From positions 186,001 through 250,000 of the forward strand of contig NZ_BPQV01000003.1 of NCBI RefSeq assembly GCF_022179465.1: a stretch of DNA of 64,000 nt, given 5' to 3'. This document shows, piece after piece, positions 54,045 through 64,000 of this stretch (position 1 is the first letter of the stretch; every line of letters starts with the position of its first letter). This DNA comes from Methylobacterium organophilum. Lineage in GTDB: Bacteria; Pseudomonadota; Alphaproteobacteria; Rhizobiales; Beijerinckiaceae. The notes beneath the pieces were generated by a model. It saw only the letters and a list, made by a program, of their open reading frames with translations. It was not told where the DNA came from and did not search any database. The position numbers and the translations under genes were made by a program.

Positions 54045-55379
54045 ATGGCCGAGCATCCCAAGAGCCCGCGTACCGCGCCGCGCTTCTCGGCGACCTTCAC
54101 GCCGGAAGTGATGTCGGAGATCCGCCGCGCCGCGGCGACCGGCATCTACGACATCCGGGGCGCCGGCGCGAAGCGCAAGCTGCCCCATTTCGACGACCTC
54201 CTGTTCCTCGGCGCCTCGATCAGCCGGTACCCCCTCGAGGGCTACCGCGAGCGCTGCGGCACCGAGGTGGTGCTGGGCTCGCGCTTCGCGAAGAAGCCGA
54301 TCCAGCTCAAGACGCCGATCACCATCGCCGGCATGAGCTTCGGCTCGCTCTCGGCCAACGCCAAGGAGGCCCTCGGCCGCGGCGCCACGCTCGCCGGCAC
54401 CTCCACCACCACCGGCGACGGCGGCATGACGCCGGAGGAGCGCGGGCATTCCAAGACGCTGGTCTACCAGTACCTGCCCTCCCGCTACGGCATGAACCCG
54501 GACGACCTGCGCAAGGCGGACGCCATCGAGGTGGTGATCGGCCAGGGCGCCAAGCCCGGCGGCGGCGGCATGCTGCTCGGCCAGAAGATCACCGAGCGCG
54601 TCGCCGGCATGCGCTGCCTGCCCCCGGGCATCGACCAGCGCTCCGCCTGCCGCCACCCGGACTGGACCGGCCCGGACGATCTCGAGATCAAGATCGGCGA
54701 GCTGCGCGAGGTCACGGACTGGGAGAAGCCGATCTACGTCAAGGTCGGCGCCTCGCGGCCCTATTACGACACGGCGCTCGCGGCCAAGGCCGGTGCCGAC
54801 GTGGTGGTGCTCGACGGCATGCAAGGCGGCACCGCGGCGACGCAGGACGTGTTCATCGAGCATGTCGGCCTGCCCACCCTCGCCGCGATCCGCCCGGCGG
54901 TGCAGGCGCTCCAGGATCTGGGGCTGCACCGCAAGGTTCAGCTCGTGGTCTCCGGCGGCATCCGCTCGGGTGCCGACGTCGCCAAGGTGCTGGCGCTCGG
55001 CGCTGACGCGGTCGCCATCGGCACCGCGGCCCTGATCGCGCTGGGCGACAACGACCCCCGCTGGGAGGAGGAGTACCAGGCTCTGGGCACCACCGCGGGC
55101 GCCTATGACGACTGGCACGAGGGCAAGGACCCGGCCGGCATCACCACGCAGGATCCGGAGCTGATGAAGCGCCTCGATCCCGAGCTGGCCGGCCGTCGCC
55201 TCGCCAACTACCTCGCGGTGATGACGCTGGAGGCTCAGACCATCGCCCGCGCCTGCGGCAAGAGCCACCTGCACAACCTCGAACCCGAGGATCTGGTCGC
55301 CCTCTCCATCGAGGCGGCGGCGATGGCCCAGGTGCCGCTCGCCGGCACGGGCTGGGTTCCGGGCAAGACCGGAATCTGA
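54045..55379 (+). CDS. mgsC: N-methylglutamate synthase subunit C (FMN-binding, GltB central-domain-like)
   Basis: A 444-residue flavoprotein subunit where iminoglutarate is made and reduced. The FMN barrel has SLSANAKEALGRGA (about 104-117), TTTGDGGMTPEERGH, EVVIGQGAKPGGGGMLLGQK (about 163-182), VVVLDGMQGGTAATQ and GGIRSGADVAKVLALGADAV. A Cys set including CRHPD and ARACGKSHL could hold the iron-sulfur cluster. A terminator-like hairpin separates it from gmaS. Confidence 0.92.
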   Translation: MAEHPKSPRTAPRFSATFTPEVMSEIRRAAATGIYDIRGAGAKRKLPHFDDLLFLGASISRYPLEGYRERCGTEVVLGSRFAKKPIQLKTPITIAGMSFGSLSANAKEALGRGATLAGTSTTTGDGGMTPEERGHSKTLVYQYLPSRYGMNPDDLRKADAIEVVIGQGAKPGGGGMLLGQKITERVAGMRCLPPGIDQRSACRHPDWTGPDDLEIKIGELREVTDWEKPIYVKVGASRPYYDTALAAKAGADVVVLDGMQGGTAATQDVFIEHVGLPTLAAIRPAVQALQDLGLHRKVQLVVSGGIRSGADVAKVLALGADAVAIGTAALIALGDNDPRWEEEYQALGTTAGAYDDWHEGKDPAGITTQDPELMKRLDPELAGRRLANYLAVMTLEAQTIARACGKSHLHNLEPEDLVALSIEAAAMAQVPLAGTGWVPGKTGI

Positions 55380-55389
55380 GGAGGCACAG

Positions 55390-55424
55390 GGCCGCTCGCC
55401 GGAACGGGGAGCGGCCTTCTTCTT
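55390..55424 (+). terminator. intrinsic terminator between mgsC and gmaS
   Basis: An 8-bp stem GGCCGCTC / GAGCGGCC with an 11-nt loop is followed by TTCTTCTT. It starts 11 nt after the mgsC stop and would uncouple, at least in part, gmaS from the mgs genes. Confidence 0.7.
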
Positions 55425-55467
55425 GAATGCGGGCCGGCCTCACGGTCCGCGCTGACGGAGCATGGCG

Positions 55468-56766
55468 ATGCCGCTGGATCTCGAGAACGCCGCCAAGGAG
55501 CGCGGCATCAAGTACTTCCTGATCTCCTACACCGACCTGTTCGGCGGCCAGCGGGCGAAGCTGGTGCCGGCGGCGGCGATCAAGGGCATGGCCCGCGACG
55601 GCGCGGGCTTCGCCGGATTCGCCACCTGGCTCGACATGAGCCCGGCCGATCCCGACCTCTTCGCCGTGCCGGATCCGGACGGCCTGATCCAGCTGCCCTG
55701 GAAGCCGGAAGTGGGCTGGCTGCCCGCCGACCTCTACATGAACGGCAAGCCGGTCGCCCAGGCGCCGCGCAATCTCCTGAAGGCGCAGATCGCCGACGCC
55801 GCCCGGGACGGGCTGCAGATGAAGAGCGGCGTGGAATGCGAGTTCTTCCTGATCACGCCCGATGGCAGCGCCCCGGCGGACAACGCCGACAAGCAGATGA
55901 AGCCCTGCTACGACCAGTCGGCTCTGATGCGCCGCTACGACGTCATCACCGAGATCTGCGACGCCATGCTGTCGCTGGGCTGGAAGCCCTACCAGAACGA
56001 CCATGAGGACGCGAACGGCCAGTTCGAGATGAACTGGGACTACGACGACGCGCTGATCACCGCCGACCGGCACGCCTTCTTCAAGTACATGACCCGCTCG
56101 ATCGCCGAGAAGCACGGCCTGCGGGCGACCTTCATGCCCAAGCCCTTCATGAACCTGACCGGCTCGGGCTGCCACGCCCACGTCTCGCTCTGGCGCGACG
56201 GGCGCAACATCTTCGCCGATGCCTCCGACGAGATCGGCCTGTCGCGGGAGGGCTATCACTTCATCGGCGGCCTGATCCACTCGGCCGACGCGCTGGCGGC
56301 GATCACCAACCCGACAGTGAATTCCTACAAGCGCATCAACGCGCCGCGCACCACCTCCGGCGCGACCTGGGCGCCCAACACCGTGACCTACACGGGCAAC
56401 AACCGCACCCACATGATCCGCATCCCGGATGGCGGGCGCTTCGAGTTCCGCCTCGCCGACGGCGCGGCCAACCCCTACCTGCTCCAGGCGGGCCTGCTCG
56501 CCGCCGGCCTCGACGGCATCCGCCAGAAGCGCGATCCCGGCCAGCGCCTCGACATCAACATGTACACCCACGGCCACACCGTGGAGGGCGTGAAGCGGCT
56601 GCCGCTGAACATGCTCGACGCGATGCGGGCCCTGGAGGGAAGCGCGGTGCTGAACGAGGCGCTGGGCGCCTTCGTCCCGAGCTATCTCAAGCTCAAGACC
56701 GAAGAGTGGAACGCCTATTGCCGCCACCTGACCGAGTGGGAGCGCGAGACCACCCTCGACTGCTGA
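55468..56766 (+). CDS. gmaS: gamma-glutamylmethylamide synthetase (glutamine synthetase type III-like)
   Basis: Joins methylamine to glutamate with ATP, the first step of the N-methylglutamate route. In 432 residues: GS N-terminal strand KYFLISYTDLFGGQRAK (about 14-30), ECEFFLI, the ATP/metal motif NDHEDANGQFEMNWDYDDAL (about 178-197), NPTVNSYKRINAP and NNRTHMIRIPDGGRFEFRLADGAANPYLL. This pattern is the GmaS rather than the glutamine-forming GlnA branch. GGAG stands 7 nt before the ATG at 55468; an ATG at 55462 is too close. Confidence 0.9.
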   Translation: MPLDLENAAKERGIKYFLISYTDLFGGQRAKLVPAAAIKGMARDGAGFAGFATWLDMSPADPDLFAVPDPDGLIQLPWKPEVGWLPADLYMNGKPVAQAPRNLLKAQIADAARDGLQMKSGVECEFFLITPDGSAPADNADKQMKPCYDQSALMRRYDVITEICDAMLSLGWKPYQNDHEDANGQFEMNWDYDDALITADRHAFFKYMTRSIAEKHGLRATFMPKPFMNLTGSGCHAHVSLWRDGRNIFADASDEIGLSREGYHFIGGLIHSADALAAITNPTVNSYKRINAPRTTSGATWAPNTVTYTGNNRTHMIRIPDGGRFEFRLADGAANPYLLQAGLLAAGLDGIRQKRDPGQRLDINMYTHGHTVEGVKRLPLNMLDAMRALEGSAVLNEALGAFVPSYLKLKTEEWNAYCRHLTEWERETTLDC

Positions 56767-56800
56767 GGGGCCGCCCCGCGACCGCGGTTTCGCCAAGACG

Positions 56801-56830
56801 AAAGGGCCGGCGCCAGGCGCCGGCCCTTTT
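56801..56830. terminator. bidirectional terminator gmaS / gltA
   Basis: A perfect 14-bp inverted repeat (AAAGGGCCGGCGCC / GGCGCCGGCCCTTT) with TTTT at its end lies 35 nt after gmaS and 110 nt before the end of the convergent gltA. A-run and T-run flank the stem, so it works in both directions. Confidence 0.85.
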
Positions 56831-56939
56831 GTTGTGCGTGCGGAGGATCTCTGGAGATCAGACGATACGATCGGGCCGAAAGGCCGCCCCGTGTCCCGAT
56901 CCCAGCCGAGGCGGACACCGCCTCGGCTGGGGAAAGGCC

Positions 56940-58232
<1,293 letters not shown>

Positions 58233-58511
58233 GGGAACGCGGACCCTTTCTCGCGACGGGGACAGCACCGGACCGAAACCCGCCGAAGACCGGCCCGGTC
58301 CGAAGCGAAAACCGCCTTTGCTGCGGTTGCTCACTGGGGAACCGGTTAACGGATCGATCGGTCGCCAGCAACGGGGCGGCACTCCCACCCGCTTCGCGCA
58401 TGCGAAAAGCGGGCCGGGATGAAACCCCTTTTTTCAACCCCTGCTTAGGGCGCTCTCGGCCGGAGCGGACACCGGTTCGGCGTGAGAGAGCGCGTCACGA
58501 CAAAGGCTTGG
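58233..58511. other. gltX-gltA intergenic region
   Basis: Together with the adjacent hairpin this is 314 nt. It should hold the gltA promoter. An inverted repeat GCGCTCTC ... GAGAGCGC (about 58450-58493) was seen; no good -35/-10 pair was found. Confidence 0.35.
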
Positions 58512-58546
58512 AGCCGCGCCCGATGGCAACGCAATCGGAAGCGGCT
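58512..58546 (-). terminator. hairpin directly after gltX
   Basis: AGCCGC-TT-CCGAT / ATCGG-GC-GCGGCT forms an 11-bp stem with one 2x2 internal loop and a 9-nt loop, touching the gltX stop codon. Only weakly T-rich behind it. Confidence 0.5.
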
Positions 58547-59974
58547 CTAGGCGGCCGCGGCCTGATCGCGCAGCCGCGCCAAGCTCTCCTCGCGGCCGAG
58601 CACGGCCATCACGTCGAAGAGCGGCGGGGAGGTGGAACGGCCCGTGGTCGCCGCCCGCAGGGGTTGAGCCACCTGGCCGAGTTTGAGGCCCTGCGTCTCG
58701 GCGAACTGCCGCACGGCGGCCTCGGTGGCGGCCGCGCTCCAGTCCGGCAACGCCTCCAGCGCCGGCAGAATCGCCGAGAGCCGCTGCGGCGCCTCGCCCG
58801 AAAGGAGATTGCGCGCCTTGTCGTCCAGGGCGAGGGGGCGCTGGGCGTAGAGATAATAGGCGCTGTCGAGGAGCTCCACGAGGGTCTTGGCGCGCTCCTT
58901 CAGGCCCGGCATCGCCGCGACGAGCCGCGCCCGCAGTTCCGGCGAGAGCACCGCCGGCAGGCCGCGCGCCGGGCCGAGGCTCGGCAGGATCCGCTCGATC
59001 GCGGCGACGAGGTCCTCGTCGCTGCTGCCGCGAATATAGAGGCCGTTGAGGTTCTCGAGCTTGGCGAAGTCGAAGCGCGCCGCGGACCGGCCGATCGCCT
59101 TCAGGTCGAAGGCCGCGACCATCTCCTCGGTGGAGAACACCTCCTGGTCGCCGTGGCTCCAGCCCAGCCGCACGAGGTAGTTGCGCAGGGCGCTCGGCAG
59201 GTAGCCGAGATCGCGATAGGCCTCGACGCCGAGCGCCCCGTGGCGCTTCGACAGCTTGGCCCCGTCCGGCCCGTGGATGAGCGGGATATGGGCCATGGCC
59301 GGCACGTCCCAGCCCAGCGCCTGATAGATCTGGCTCTGGCGGGCGGCGTTGGTGAGGTGGTCGTCGCCGCGGATGATCTGCGTCACCCCCATGTCGTGGT
59401 CGTCGACGACGACCGCGAGCATGTAGGTCGGGCTGCCGTCCGAGCGCAGCAGCACGAGATCGTCGAGATCCTTGTTCTGCCAGACCACCCGGCCCTGCAC
59501 CGCATCCTCCACCGCGGTCTCGCCCTCGGTCGGGGCGCGCAGGCGGATCACCGGCTTCACGCCGGCCGGCGCCTCGGAGGGATCGCGGTCGCGCCAGCGC
59601 CCGTCATAGCGCAGGGGCCGGCCCTCGGCCCGGGCGGCCTCGCGCATCTGCGTCAGCTCCTCGGGGGTGGCGTAGCAGTAATAGGCGTTGCCCGAGGCGA
59701 GCAGGCTCTCGGCCACCTCCCGGTGCCGGGCGGCGCGGGCGAACTGGTAGACCACCTCCCCGTCCCATTCGAGGCCGAGCCAGGACAACCCGTCGAGGAT
59801 CGCGTCGATCGCCCCCTGCGTGGAGCGCTCCCGGTCGGTGTCCTCGATCCGCAGCAGCATGCGGCCGCCGAAGCGGCGGGCATAGAGCCAGTTGAACAAG
59901 GCCGTGCGCGCCCCGCCGATATGGAGGTAGCCCGTGGGCGAAGGCGCGAAGCGCGTGACGACGGCAGACGACAT
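58547..59974 (-). CDS. gltX: glutamyl-tRNA synthetase
   Basis: Charges tRNA-Glu (and in many Alphaproteobacteria tRNA-Gln, followed by amidation). In 475 residues the class I motifs are [18 protein letters not shown] (HIGH-like, 10-27) and the KMSKS equivalent KLSKRHG (about 245-251); [10 protein letters not shown] and [17 protein letters not shown] are conserved. The C-terminal helical domain contacts the anticodon. The ATG at 59974 is the normal start; the frame is open upstream but without conservation. It is divergent from comEC. Confidence 0.96.
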   Translation of the reverse strand: MSSAVVTRFAPSPTGYLHIGGARTALFNWLYARRFGGRMLLRIEDTDRERSTQGAIDAILDGLSWLGLEWDGEVVYQFARAARHREVAESLLASGNAYYCYATPEELTQMREAARAEGRPLRYDGRWRDRDPSEAPAGVKPVIRLRAPTEGETAVEDAVQGRVVWQNKDLDDLVLLRSDGSPTYMLAVVVDDHDMGVTQIIRGDDHLTNAARQSQIYQALGWDVPAMAHIPLIHGPDGAKLSKRHGALGVEAYRDLGYLPSALRNYLVRLGWSHGDQEVFSTEEMVAAFDLKAIGRSAARFDFAKLENLNGLYIRGSSDEDLVAAIERILPSLGPARGLPAVLSPELRARLVAAMPGLKERAKTLVELLDSAYYLYAQRPLALDDKARNLLSGEAPQRLSAILPALEALPDWSAAATEAAVRQFAETQGLKLGQVAQPLRAATTGRSTSPPLFDVMAVLGREESLARLRDQAAAA

Positions 59975-60145
59975 CGGTTCTTGAACTTGAAGGCCTAGAG
60001 GTGACGACTTCGGGCGCGCGGACGAGCCGGTGACGCGTCTGAGCTGGGGAGGGCTGGCCCAGCCGGCGCTCCACCCGAGCGGGCCGTGTAGCATGCATGA
60101 TCCGATGCGTTAAGGAATCCCGGCGGCATCGGCCGCGTCGGGGCC

Positions 60146-62410
60146 ATGCGCGCCATGGGGCGGCACGGATCAGGATGGGCGGAGGACAGGCGCGCGGCCA
60201 TCGCCGCGATCCGCCTGCCCCCGCTCGCCGCCGCCGGCCCGGCGGTTCTGGCGGCCCTCGGGCAGAGCCTCGCGGAGGAGAGCGAGCGGCGGCGCCTGTT
60301 TCCCTGGATCGCCGTCGCGTTCGGGGCGGGCATCCTGGCCTGCTTCGAGATGACGGACGGGCTGCCGAACCTCGCCGCACCGCTCGTCGTCGCCGCCCTG
60401 CTCGCGGCGAGCCTGTTCGGCCTGCGGGCCCGCCCTGTGGCGACGGCCGTGGTGATCGGCCTGGCCGCCGCCTTCCTCGGCTTCGCCGCCGCGACCTACC
60501 GGATCCAGTCGGTGGCGGGACCGATCCTCGCCCGGACGACGATCGCGCCCCTCACCGGCGTGATCGAATCGATCGAGGAGCGGGAGGAAGGCGCCCGCCT
60601 CGTCCTCCTGGTCGAGAGCTTCGGCACGCTGGCCGCCTCCGAGCGGCCGACCCGGATCCGCGCCTCCTACCGCAAGGCGCCGCCCCTGACCGCCGGCGAC
60701 CGGATCACGGCGACGGCGCGGCTGCTGCCGCCGCCGGAAGCGGCCCTGCCCGGCGGCTACGACTTCGCGCGGGACGCCTATTTCCGCGGGATCGGCGCGG
60801 TCGGCTCGCTGACGGGGCGCATCGCCGTGCTGCCGCCCGCAGCCCCCCTCCCCGGGAACCTGCGCCTCGCCGCGGGGATCGACACGGCCCGCAACGCGCT
60901 CACCCGCCGCATCACGGAGTCCATCGGCGGGCAGGCCGGCGCGGTCGCCGCCGCCCTGGTCACGGGCAAGCGCGGCCTGATCGACGCCCGGACCAGCGAC
61001 GTGCTGCGCGCGGCGGGCATCTATCACGTCATCTCCATCTCCGGGTTGCACATGGTGCTCGCGGCCGGGGTGGTGTTCTTTCTGGTGCGCGCGTCGCTCG
61101 CGGCCATCCCGGTCCTGGCGCTCGGCTGGCCGATCAAGAAGATCGCCGCCGCCTGCGCCATGGCCGGCGTCACGGCCTATTGCGCCTTCTCGGGCTGGGA
61201 CGTCGCCGCCGAGCGCTCCCTGGTGATGACGCTGGTGATGCTGGGGGCGATCCTGGTGGACCGGCCGGCGCTCAGCATGCGCAATCTGGCGCTCGCGGCC
61301 CTGATCGCCCTCGCCCGCGAACCCGAGGCCCTGCTCGGGCCGAGCTTCCAGATGTCCTTCGGCGCGGTGGCCGGGCTGATCGCCTGCGCGCCGCTGCTCG
61401 ACCGCGTCTTTCCCCGGGCGCGGGAGGGCGGGCGCTGGCTGCGGCTCGCGGCCTCCGCGGCCACGGCCACCCTCGGCACGCTCGCCACCACCCTGGTGGC
61501 GCAGATCGCCACGGCCCCCTTCGCCACCTATCACTTCCAGACGGTGCAGCCCTTCGGCCTCGTCGGCAATGCCCTGACGCTGCCCCTGGTCTCGCTGGTG
61601 GTGATGCCCTCCGCCGTCCTCGGGATGCTGGCCACGCCCTTCGCCCTCGACCGGCCGGTCTGGTGGCTGATGGGCCTCGCGGTGAAGGGCATGCTCGCGA
61701 TCGCGACCTGGATCGCGGGCTTCGACGCCGCGACCCTGGTTCTGCCCGCCTTCGGCACCGGCGCCCTCGCGGCGCTGACGCTCGCCCTGCTGCTGCTGGT
61801 GCTGCCCGGCGCGCGCCTGCGCTGGCTGGCGCTGCTCCCGGTCGGGGCGGGCCTCTGCCTCGCCGCGGGGCGGGAGCGGCCCGACATCCTGATCGACCGC
61901 CACGGCGCCGGCGCCGCCGTGCGCGGGAGCGACGGCCGCCTCGTCGCGCTGGGAAAGCCGTCCGCCTTCGTGCTCGAACAATGGCTGAAGGCGGATGGCG
62001 ACGGCCGCCGCGCCGAGGCCCTGGCGGACCGGGCCGGCGCCCGCTGCGACCCGCTCGGCTGCACCCTTGCGGCCCAGGGCGGCCTCGTCGTCGCCTATGT
62101 CTCGGACAAGCGCGCCTTCCGCGAGGATTGCGCCCGCGCCGACATCGTCATCAGCGGGCGCAGCGCACCGCCGACCTGCGCCGCGCGCCTCGTGGTCGAC
62201 CGGGGGACGCTCGAACGGCTCGGCGCCGTCGCGATCGACCTCAAGGGCGGCGCACCGGCCCTGACCGGCACGCGCGAGCAGGGCCGCAGCGCCCCCTGGC
62301 GCCCGCCCCCCAGGGAGGCGGCCGTTCCGGCAGCGTCTCCCGCCGCGAAACCCGAGGCGGAGGACGGCGCCGAAGAGGCGCCGCCCGCCCCGGAGGAGCG
62401 GCTTCAGTAG
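60146..62410 (+). CDS. comEC: ComEC/Rec2 family DNA-uptake channel protein
   Basis: A 754-residue inner-membrane protein thought to form the channel for single-stranded DNA during transformation. It has an N-terminal DUF4131 region (about 60-200), and the Competence domain with [15 protein letters not shown] (about 298-312) and about 8 helices to about 560. The C-terminal 200 residues should be the metallo-beta-lactamase-like part, but the HxHxDH zinc motif of that domain is absent, as in many Alphaproteobacteria. It overlaps lexA, convergent, by 7 nt. Two ATGs (60146, 60155) are possible starts. Confidence 0.85.
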   Translation: MRAMGRHGSGWAEDRRAAIAAIRLPPLAAAGPAVLAALGQSLAEESERRRLFPWIAVAFGAGILACFEMTDGLPNLAAPLVVAALLAASLFGLRARPVATAVVIGLAAAFLGFAAATYRIQSVAGPILARTTIAPLTGVIESIEEREEGARLVLLVESFGTLAASERPTRIRASYRKAPPLTAGDRITATARLLPPPEAALPGGYDFARDAYFRGIGAVGSLTGRIAVLPPAAPLPGNLRLAAGIDTARNALTRRITESIGGQAGAVAAALVTGKRGLIDARTSDVLRAAGIYHVISISGLHMVLAAGVVFFLVRASLAAIPVLALGWPIKKIAAACAMAGVTAYCAFSGWDVAAERSLVMTLVMLGAILVDRPALSMRNLALAALIALAREPEALLGPSFQMSFGAVAGLIACAPLLDRVFPRAREGGRWLRLAASAATATLGTLATTLVAQIATAPFATYHFQTVQPFGLVGNALTLPLVSLVVMPSAVLGMLATPFALDRPVWWLMGLAVKGMLAIATWIAGFDAATLVLPAFGTGALAALTLALLLLVLPGARLRWLALLPVGAGLCLAAGRERPDILIDRHGAGAAVRGSDGRLVALGKPSAFVLEQWLKADGDGRRAEALADRAGARCDPLGCTLAAQGGLVVAYVSDKRAFREDCARADIVISGRSAPPTCAARLVVDRGTLERLGAVAIDLKGGAPALTGTREQGRSAPWRPPPREAAVPAASPAAKPEAEDGAEEAPPAPEERLQ

Positions 62411-63138
62411 CGGCGCACGAGGCTGACGAGGCGGCCCTGGATGCGCACCCGGTCCGGGCCGAGCACCCGCGTCTCGTAGGCCGGGTTCGCCGCCTCCAGC
62501 GCGATCGAGGAGCCGCGCTTGCGCAGGCGCTTCAGCGTCGCCTCCTCGTCGTCGATCAGCGCCACGATGATGTCGCCGGTATTGGCCGTGTCCTGCTTGC
62601 GGATCACCACGAAGTCGCCGTCGAGGATGCCGGCCTCGATCATCGAGTCGCCGCGCACTTCGAGGGCGTAATGCTCGCCCCCCGAGAGGAAGTCCGGCGA
62701 CATCACGAAGGAATGGCTCGGGTTCTGGATCGCGGTGATCGGCGTGCCGGCGGCAATCCGGCCCATCACGGGGATCGAGACCATGCGGTCGTCGATCTCG
62801 GTGCTGACCGCCGCGGGCGGGCGGGCCGGGGGCTGCTTGGCGCGGCCGCCCTCGACCACGCTGGGGGTGAAGCGCCGCACCTCGGCGGGCGGGCCCGAAC
62901 GCTCCGGCGGCCGGCCGCCCGCAACCTCGGGCACCCGCAGGATCTCGATGGCGCGGGCGCGGTTCGGCAGCCGGCGCAGGAAGCCCCGCTCCTCCAGCGC
63001 CGTGATCAGGCGGTGGATGCCGGATTTCGACTTGAGATCGAGGGCATCCTTCATCTCGTCGAACGAGGGCGGCACGCCGCTCTCGCTCATCCTGGCCTGG
63101 ATGAACTGGAGCAATTCCAGCTGCTTGCGCGTGAGCAT
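62404..63138 (-). CDS. lexA: LexA repressor
   Basis: SOS-response repressor and self-cleaving serine protease. In 244 residues: the N-terminal winged helix (1-65: [34 protein letters not shown]), a long Pro/Ala/Arg linker (about 70-112), the cleavage site Ala130-Gly131 in RIAAGTP, and the catalytic Ser165 (VRGDSM) and Lys203 (ATLKRL). The ATG at 63138 gives MLTRKQ. A GTTC-N7-GTTC operator lies 70 nt upstream, so it should repress itself. Confidence 0.96.
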   Translation of the reverse strand: MLTRKQLELLQFIQARMSESGVPPSFDEMKDALDLKSKSGIHRLITALEERGFLRRLPNRARAIEILRVPEVAGGRPPERSGPPAEVRRFTPSVVEGGRAKQPPARPPAAVSTEIDDRMVSIPVMGRIAAGTPITAIQNPSHSFVMSPDFLSGGEHYALEVRGDSMIEAGILDGDFVVIRKQDTANTGDIIVALIDDEEATLKRLRKRGSSIALEAANPAYETRVLGPDRVRIQGRLVSLVRRY

Positions 63139-63442
63139 GCGCGACCCTTCACGAAGCCGGGGCGCGGATCCCGCGCACCTCGGAAACAAAACGCGAACAC
63201 GTTAAACGTTCCGCAAGTGTTCCGCAAGCAGCGGGCTTCCCCCGACCGCCTTCGACATGAAAGATTCTGCCCGGATCGCCCCGCGCGGCAGGAGCACGAC
63301 GTCGCGCGCCGTTACATCCCGCCCGCGACGACGCGGAGTCGGGTTTGACGCCGCCGCTTGTTGCGGTGCAAATCGCCATGGGCAGAATAGTGCGCCCCCC
63401 GGGCGAATCGATGCCGGCGGAAGGCGACTCTCAAAGGGTGGA
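63139..63442. other. divergent region lexA / CoA-transferase gene
   Basis: About 300 nt with the LexA box at 63208-63222. On the plus strand, TTGACG (63345-63350) and GCAAAT (63368-63373), 17 nt apart, may be the promoter of the CoA-transferase gene. Nothing else was recognised. Confidence 0.4.
63208..63228 (-). promoter_or_regulatory. LexA operator upstream of lexA
   Basis: Plus-strand GTTCCGCAAG occurs twice with one base between (63208-63217, 63219-63228). The first copy plus the following GTTC gives the exact GTTC-N7-GTTC operator (63208-63222). On the minus strand TTTAAC just downstream could be the -10, so LexA would cover the promoter. Confidence 0.8.
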
Positions 63443-64000
63443 ATGATGCGGAAGGTGCAACCAGATGCCGCGACCGCGCTGAGCGGCCTCCTGCATGACG
63501 GCATGACCATCATGGCCGGCGGCTTCGGGCTCTGCGGCATCCCCGACGAGCTGATCGCCGCGATCCAGGAATCCGGCGTCAAGGACCTCACTGTCGTCTC
63601 GAACAATGCCGGCATCGACAATGTCGGCCTCGGCAAGCTGCTCGCCACCCGCCAGATCAAGAAGATGATCTCGTCCTATGTCGGCGAGAACAAGGAATTC
63701 GCCCGCCAGTATCTCGGCGGCGAGCTCGAGATCGAGTTCAACCCCCAGGGCACGCTCGCCGAGCGCATCCGCGCCGGAGGCGCCGGCATCCCGGCCTTCT
63801 ACACCAAGACCGGCGTCGGCACCCTGGTGGCCGAGGGCAAGGACGTGCGCACGTTCGACGGCGAGGAATACGTGATGGAGCGCGGGCTCTTCGCGGATCT
63901 CGCCATCGTGCATGCCTGGAAGGGCGATACCGAAGGCAACCTCGTCTACCGGAAGACCGCGCGCAACTTCAATCCGATGATGGCGACCGCCGCCAAGGTG
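63443..64000 (+). CDS. 3-oxoacid CoA-transferase subunit A (partial)
   Basis: Start of a family I CoA-transferase alpha subunit, about 185 codons before the window ends. [16 protein letters not shown] (about 25-40) and [20 protein letters not shown] with [12 protein letters not shown] are the family motifs of succinyl-CoA/acetoacetate CoA-transferases. ATGs at 63443 and 63446 are both possible; GGGTGG precedes. The beta subunit should follow outside the window. In a PHB-storing organism it would serve acetoacetate use. Confidence 0.88.
   Translation, partial: MMRKVQPDAATALSGLLHDGMTIMAGGFGLCGIPDELIAAIQESGVKDLTVVSNNAGIDNVGLGKLLATRQIKKMISSYVGENKEFARQYLGGELEIEFNPQGTLAERIRAGGAGIPAFYTKTGVGTLVAEGKDVRTFDGEEYVMERGLFADLAIVHAWKGDTEGNLVYRKTARNFNPMMATAAKV

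Noticed and set aside
60097-63348. A 1083-codon plus-strand frame overlapping comEC and lexA
   Set aside because: Out of frame with comEC and antisense to lexA; no conserved motif.

Overview
The window is a GC-rich alphaproteobacterial chromosome segment that fits Methylobacterium/Methylorubrum (a pink-pigmented facultative methylotroph). This is inferred from gene content and family resemblance, not from a database search. Pointers are the N-methylglutamate pathway genes mgsABC-gmaS (52455-56766), a short DHFR-like gene resembling the dihydromethanopterin reductase DmrA (26527-26934), an intracellular polyhydroxybutyrate depolymerase (39560-40774), a GTTC-N7-GTTC type LexA box in front of lexA, and alphaproteobacterial forms of ribosomal proteins S2, S6 and S21. 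No tRNA, rRNA, CRISPR array, insertion sequence or prophage was seen.

Layout. 1-5225 (minus strand) is the rpsB-tsf-pyrH-frr-uppS translation and cell-envelope block, interrupted by one divergent SRPBCC gene. 5261-8599 (minus) holds a pseudouridine synthase, an RsmC-like methyltransferase and a SulP anion transporter. 8820-10443 is a sharply AT-rich islet carrying a nucleosidase-like protein and an unrecognised partner; it is the clearest foreign DNA in the window. 10444-14336 (minus) is pdxJ-acpS-lepB-rnc-era. 14569-26934 (plus) runs through an LLM flavin oxidoreductase, rpsF-rpsR-DUF2232-rplI, dnaB, alr, radA, cvpA, purF, an SDR and dmrA. 27016-33080 has a GCS2-type ligase, small envelope proteins, cytochrome b561, a TetR regulator and two glycosyltransferase-type membrane proteins. 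33170-42886 contains proC/YbjN, UbiK, a two-component system, a low-complexity protein, GST, phaZ, rpsU, a stand-alone receiver and a class II amidotransferase.

42961-44394 is gabD. 44442-51957 (minus) is a five-gene SWIM / DUF5691 / MoxR ATPase / DUF5682 / VWA operon, resembling the uncharacterised yehQ-yehL-yehM-yehP set of E. coli. 52455-56766 (plus) makes gamma-glutamylmethylamide and N-methylglutamate from methylamine. The end holds gltA, gltX, comEC, lexA and the beginning of a CoA-transferase subunit.

Most worth following up are the AT-rich nucleosidase islet, the yeh-like operon with its TIKI/TraB-like DUF5682 protein, a LexA-box-like site inside the likely dnaB promoter, an alanine racemase gene with no canonical start codon, and a two-step ATGA relay between a response regulator and its kinase.
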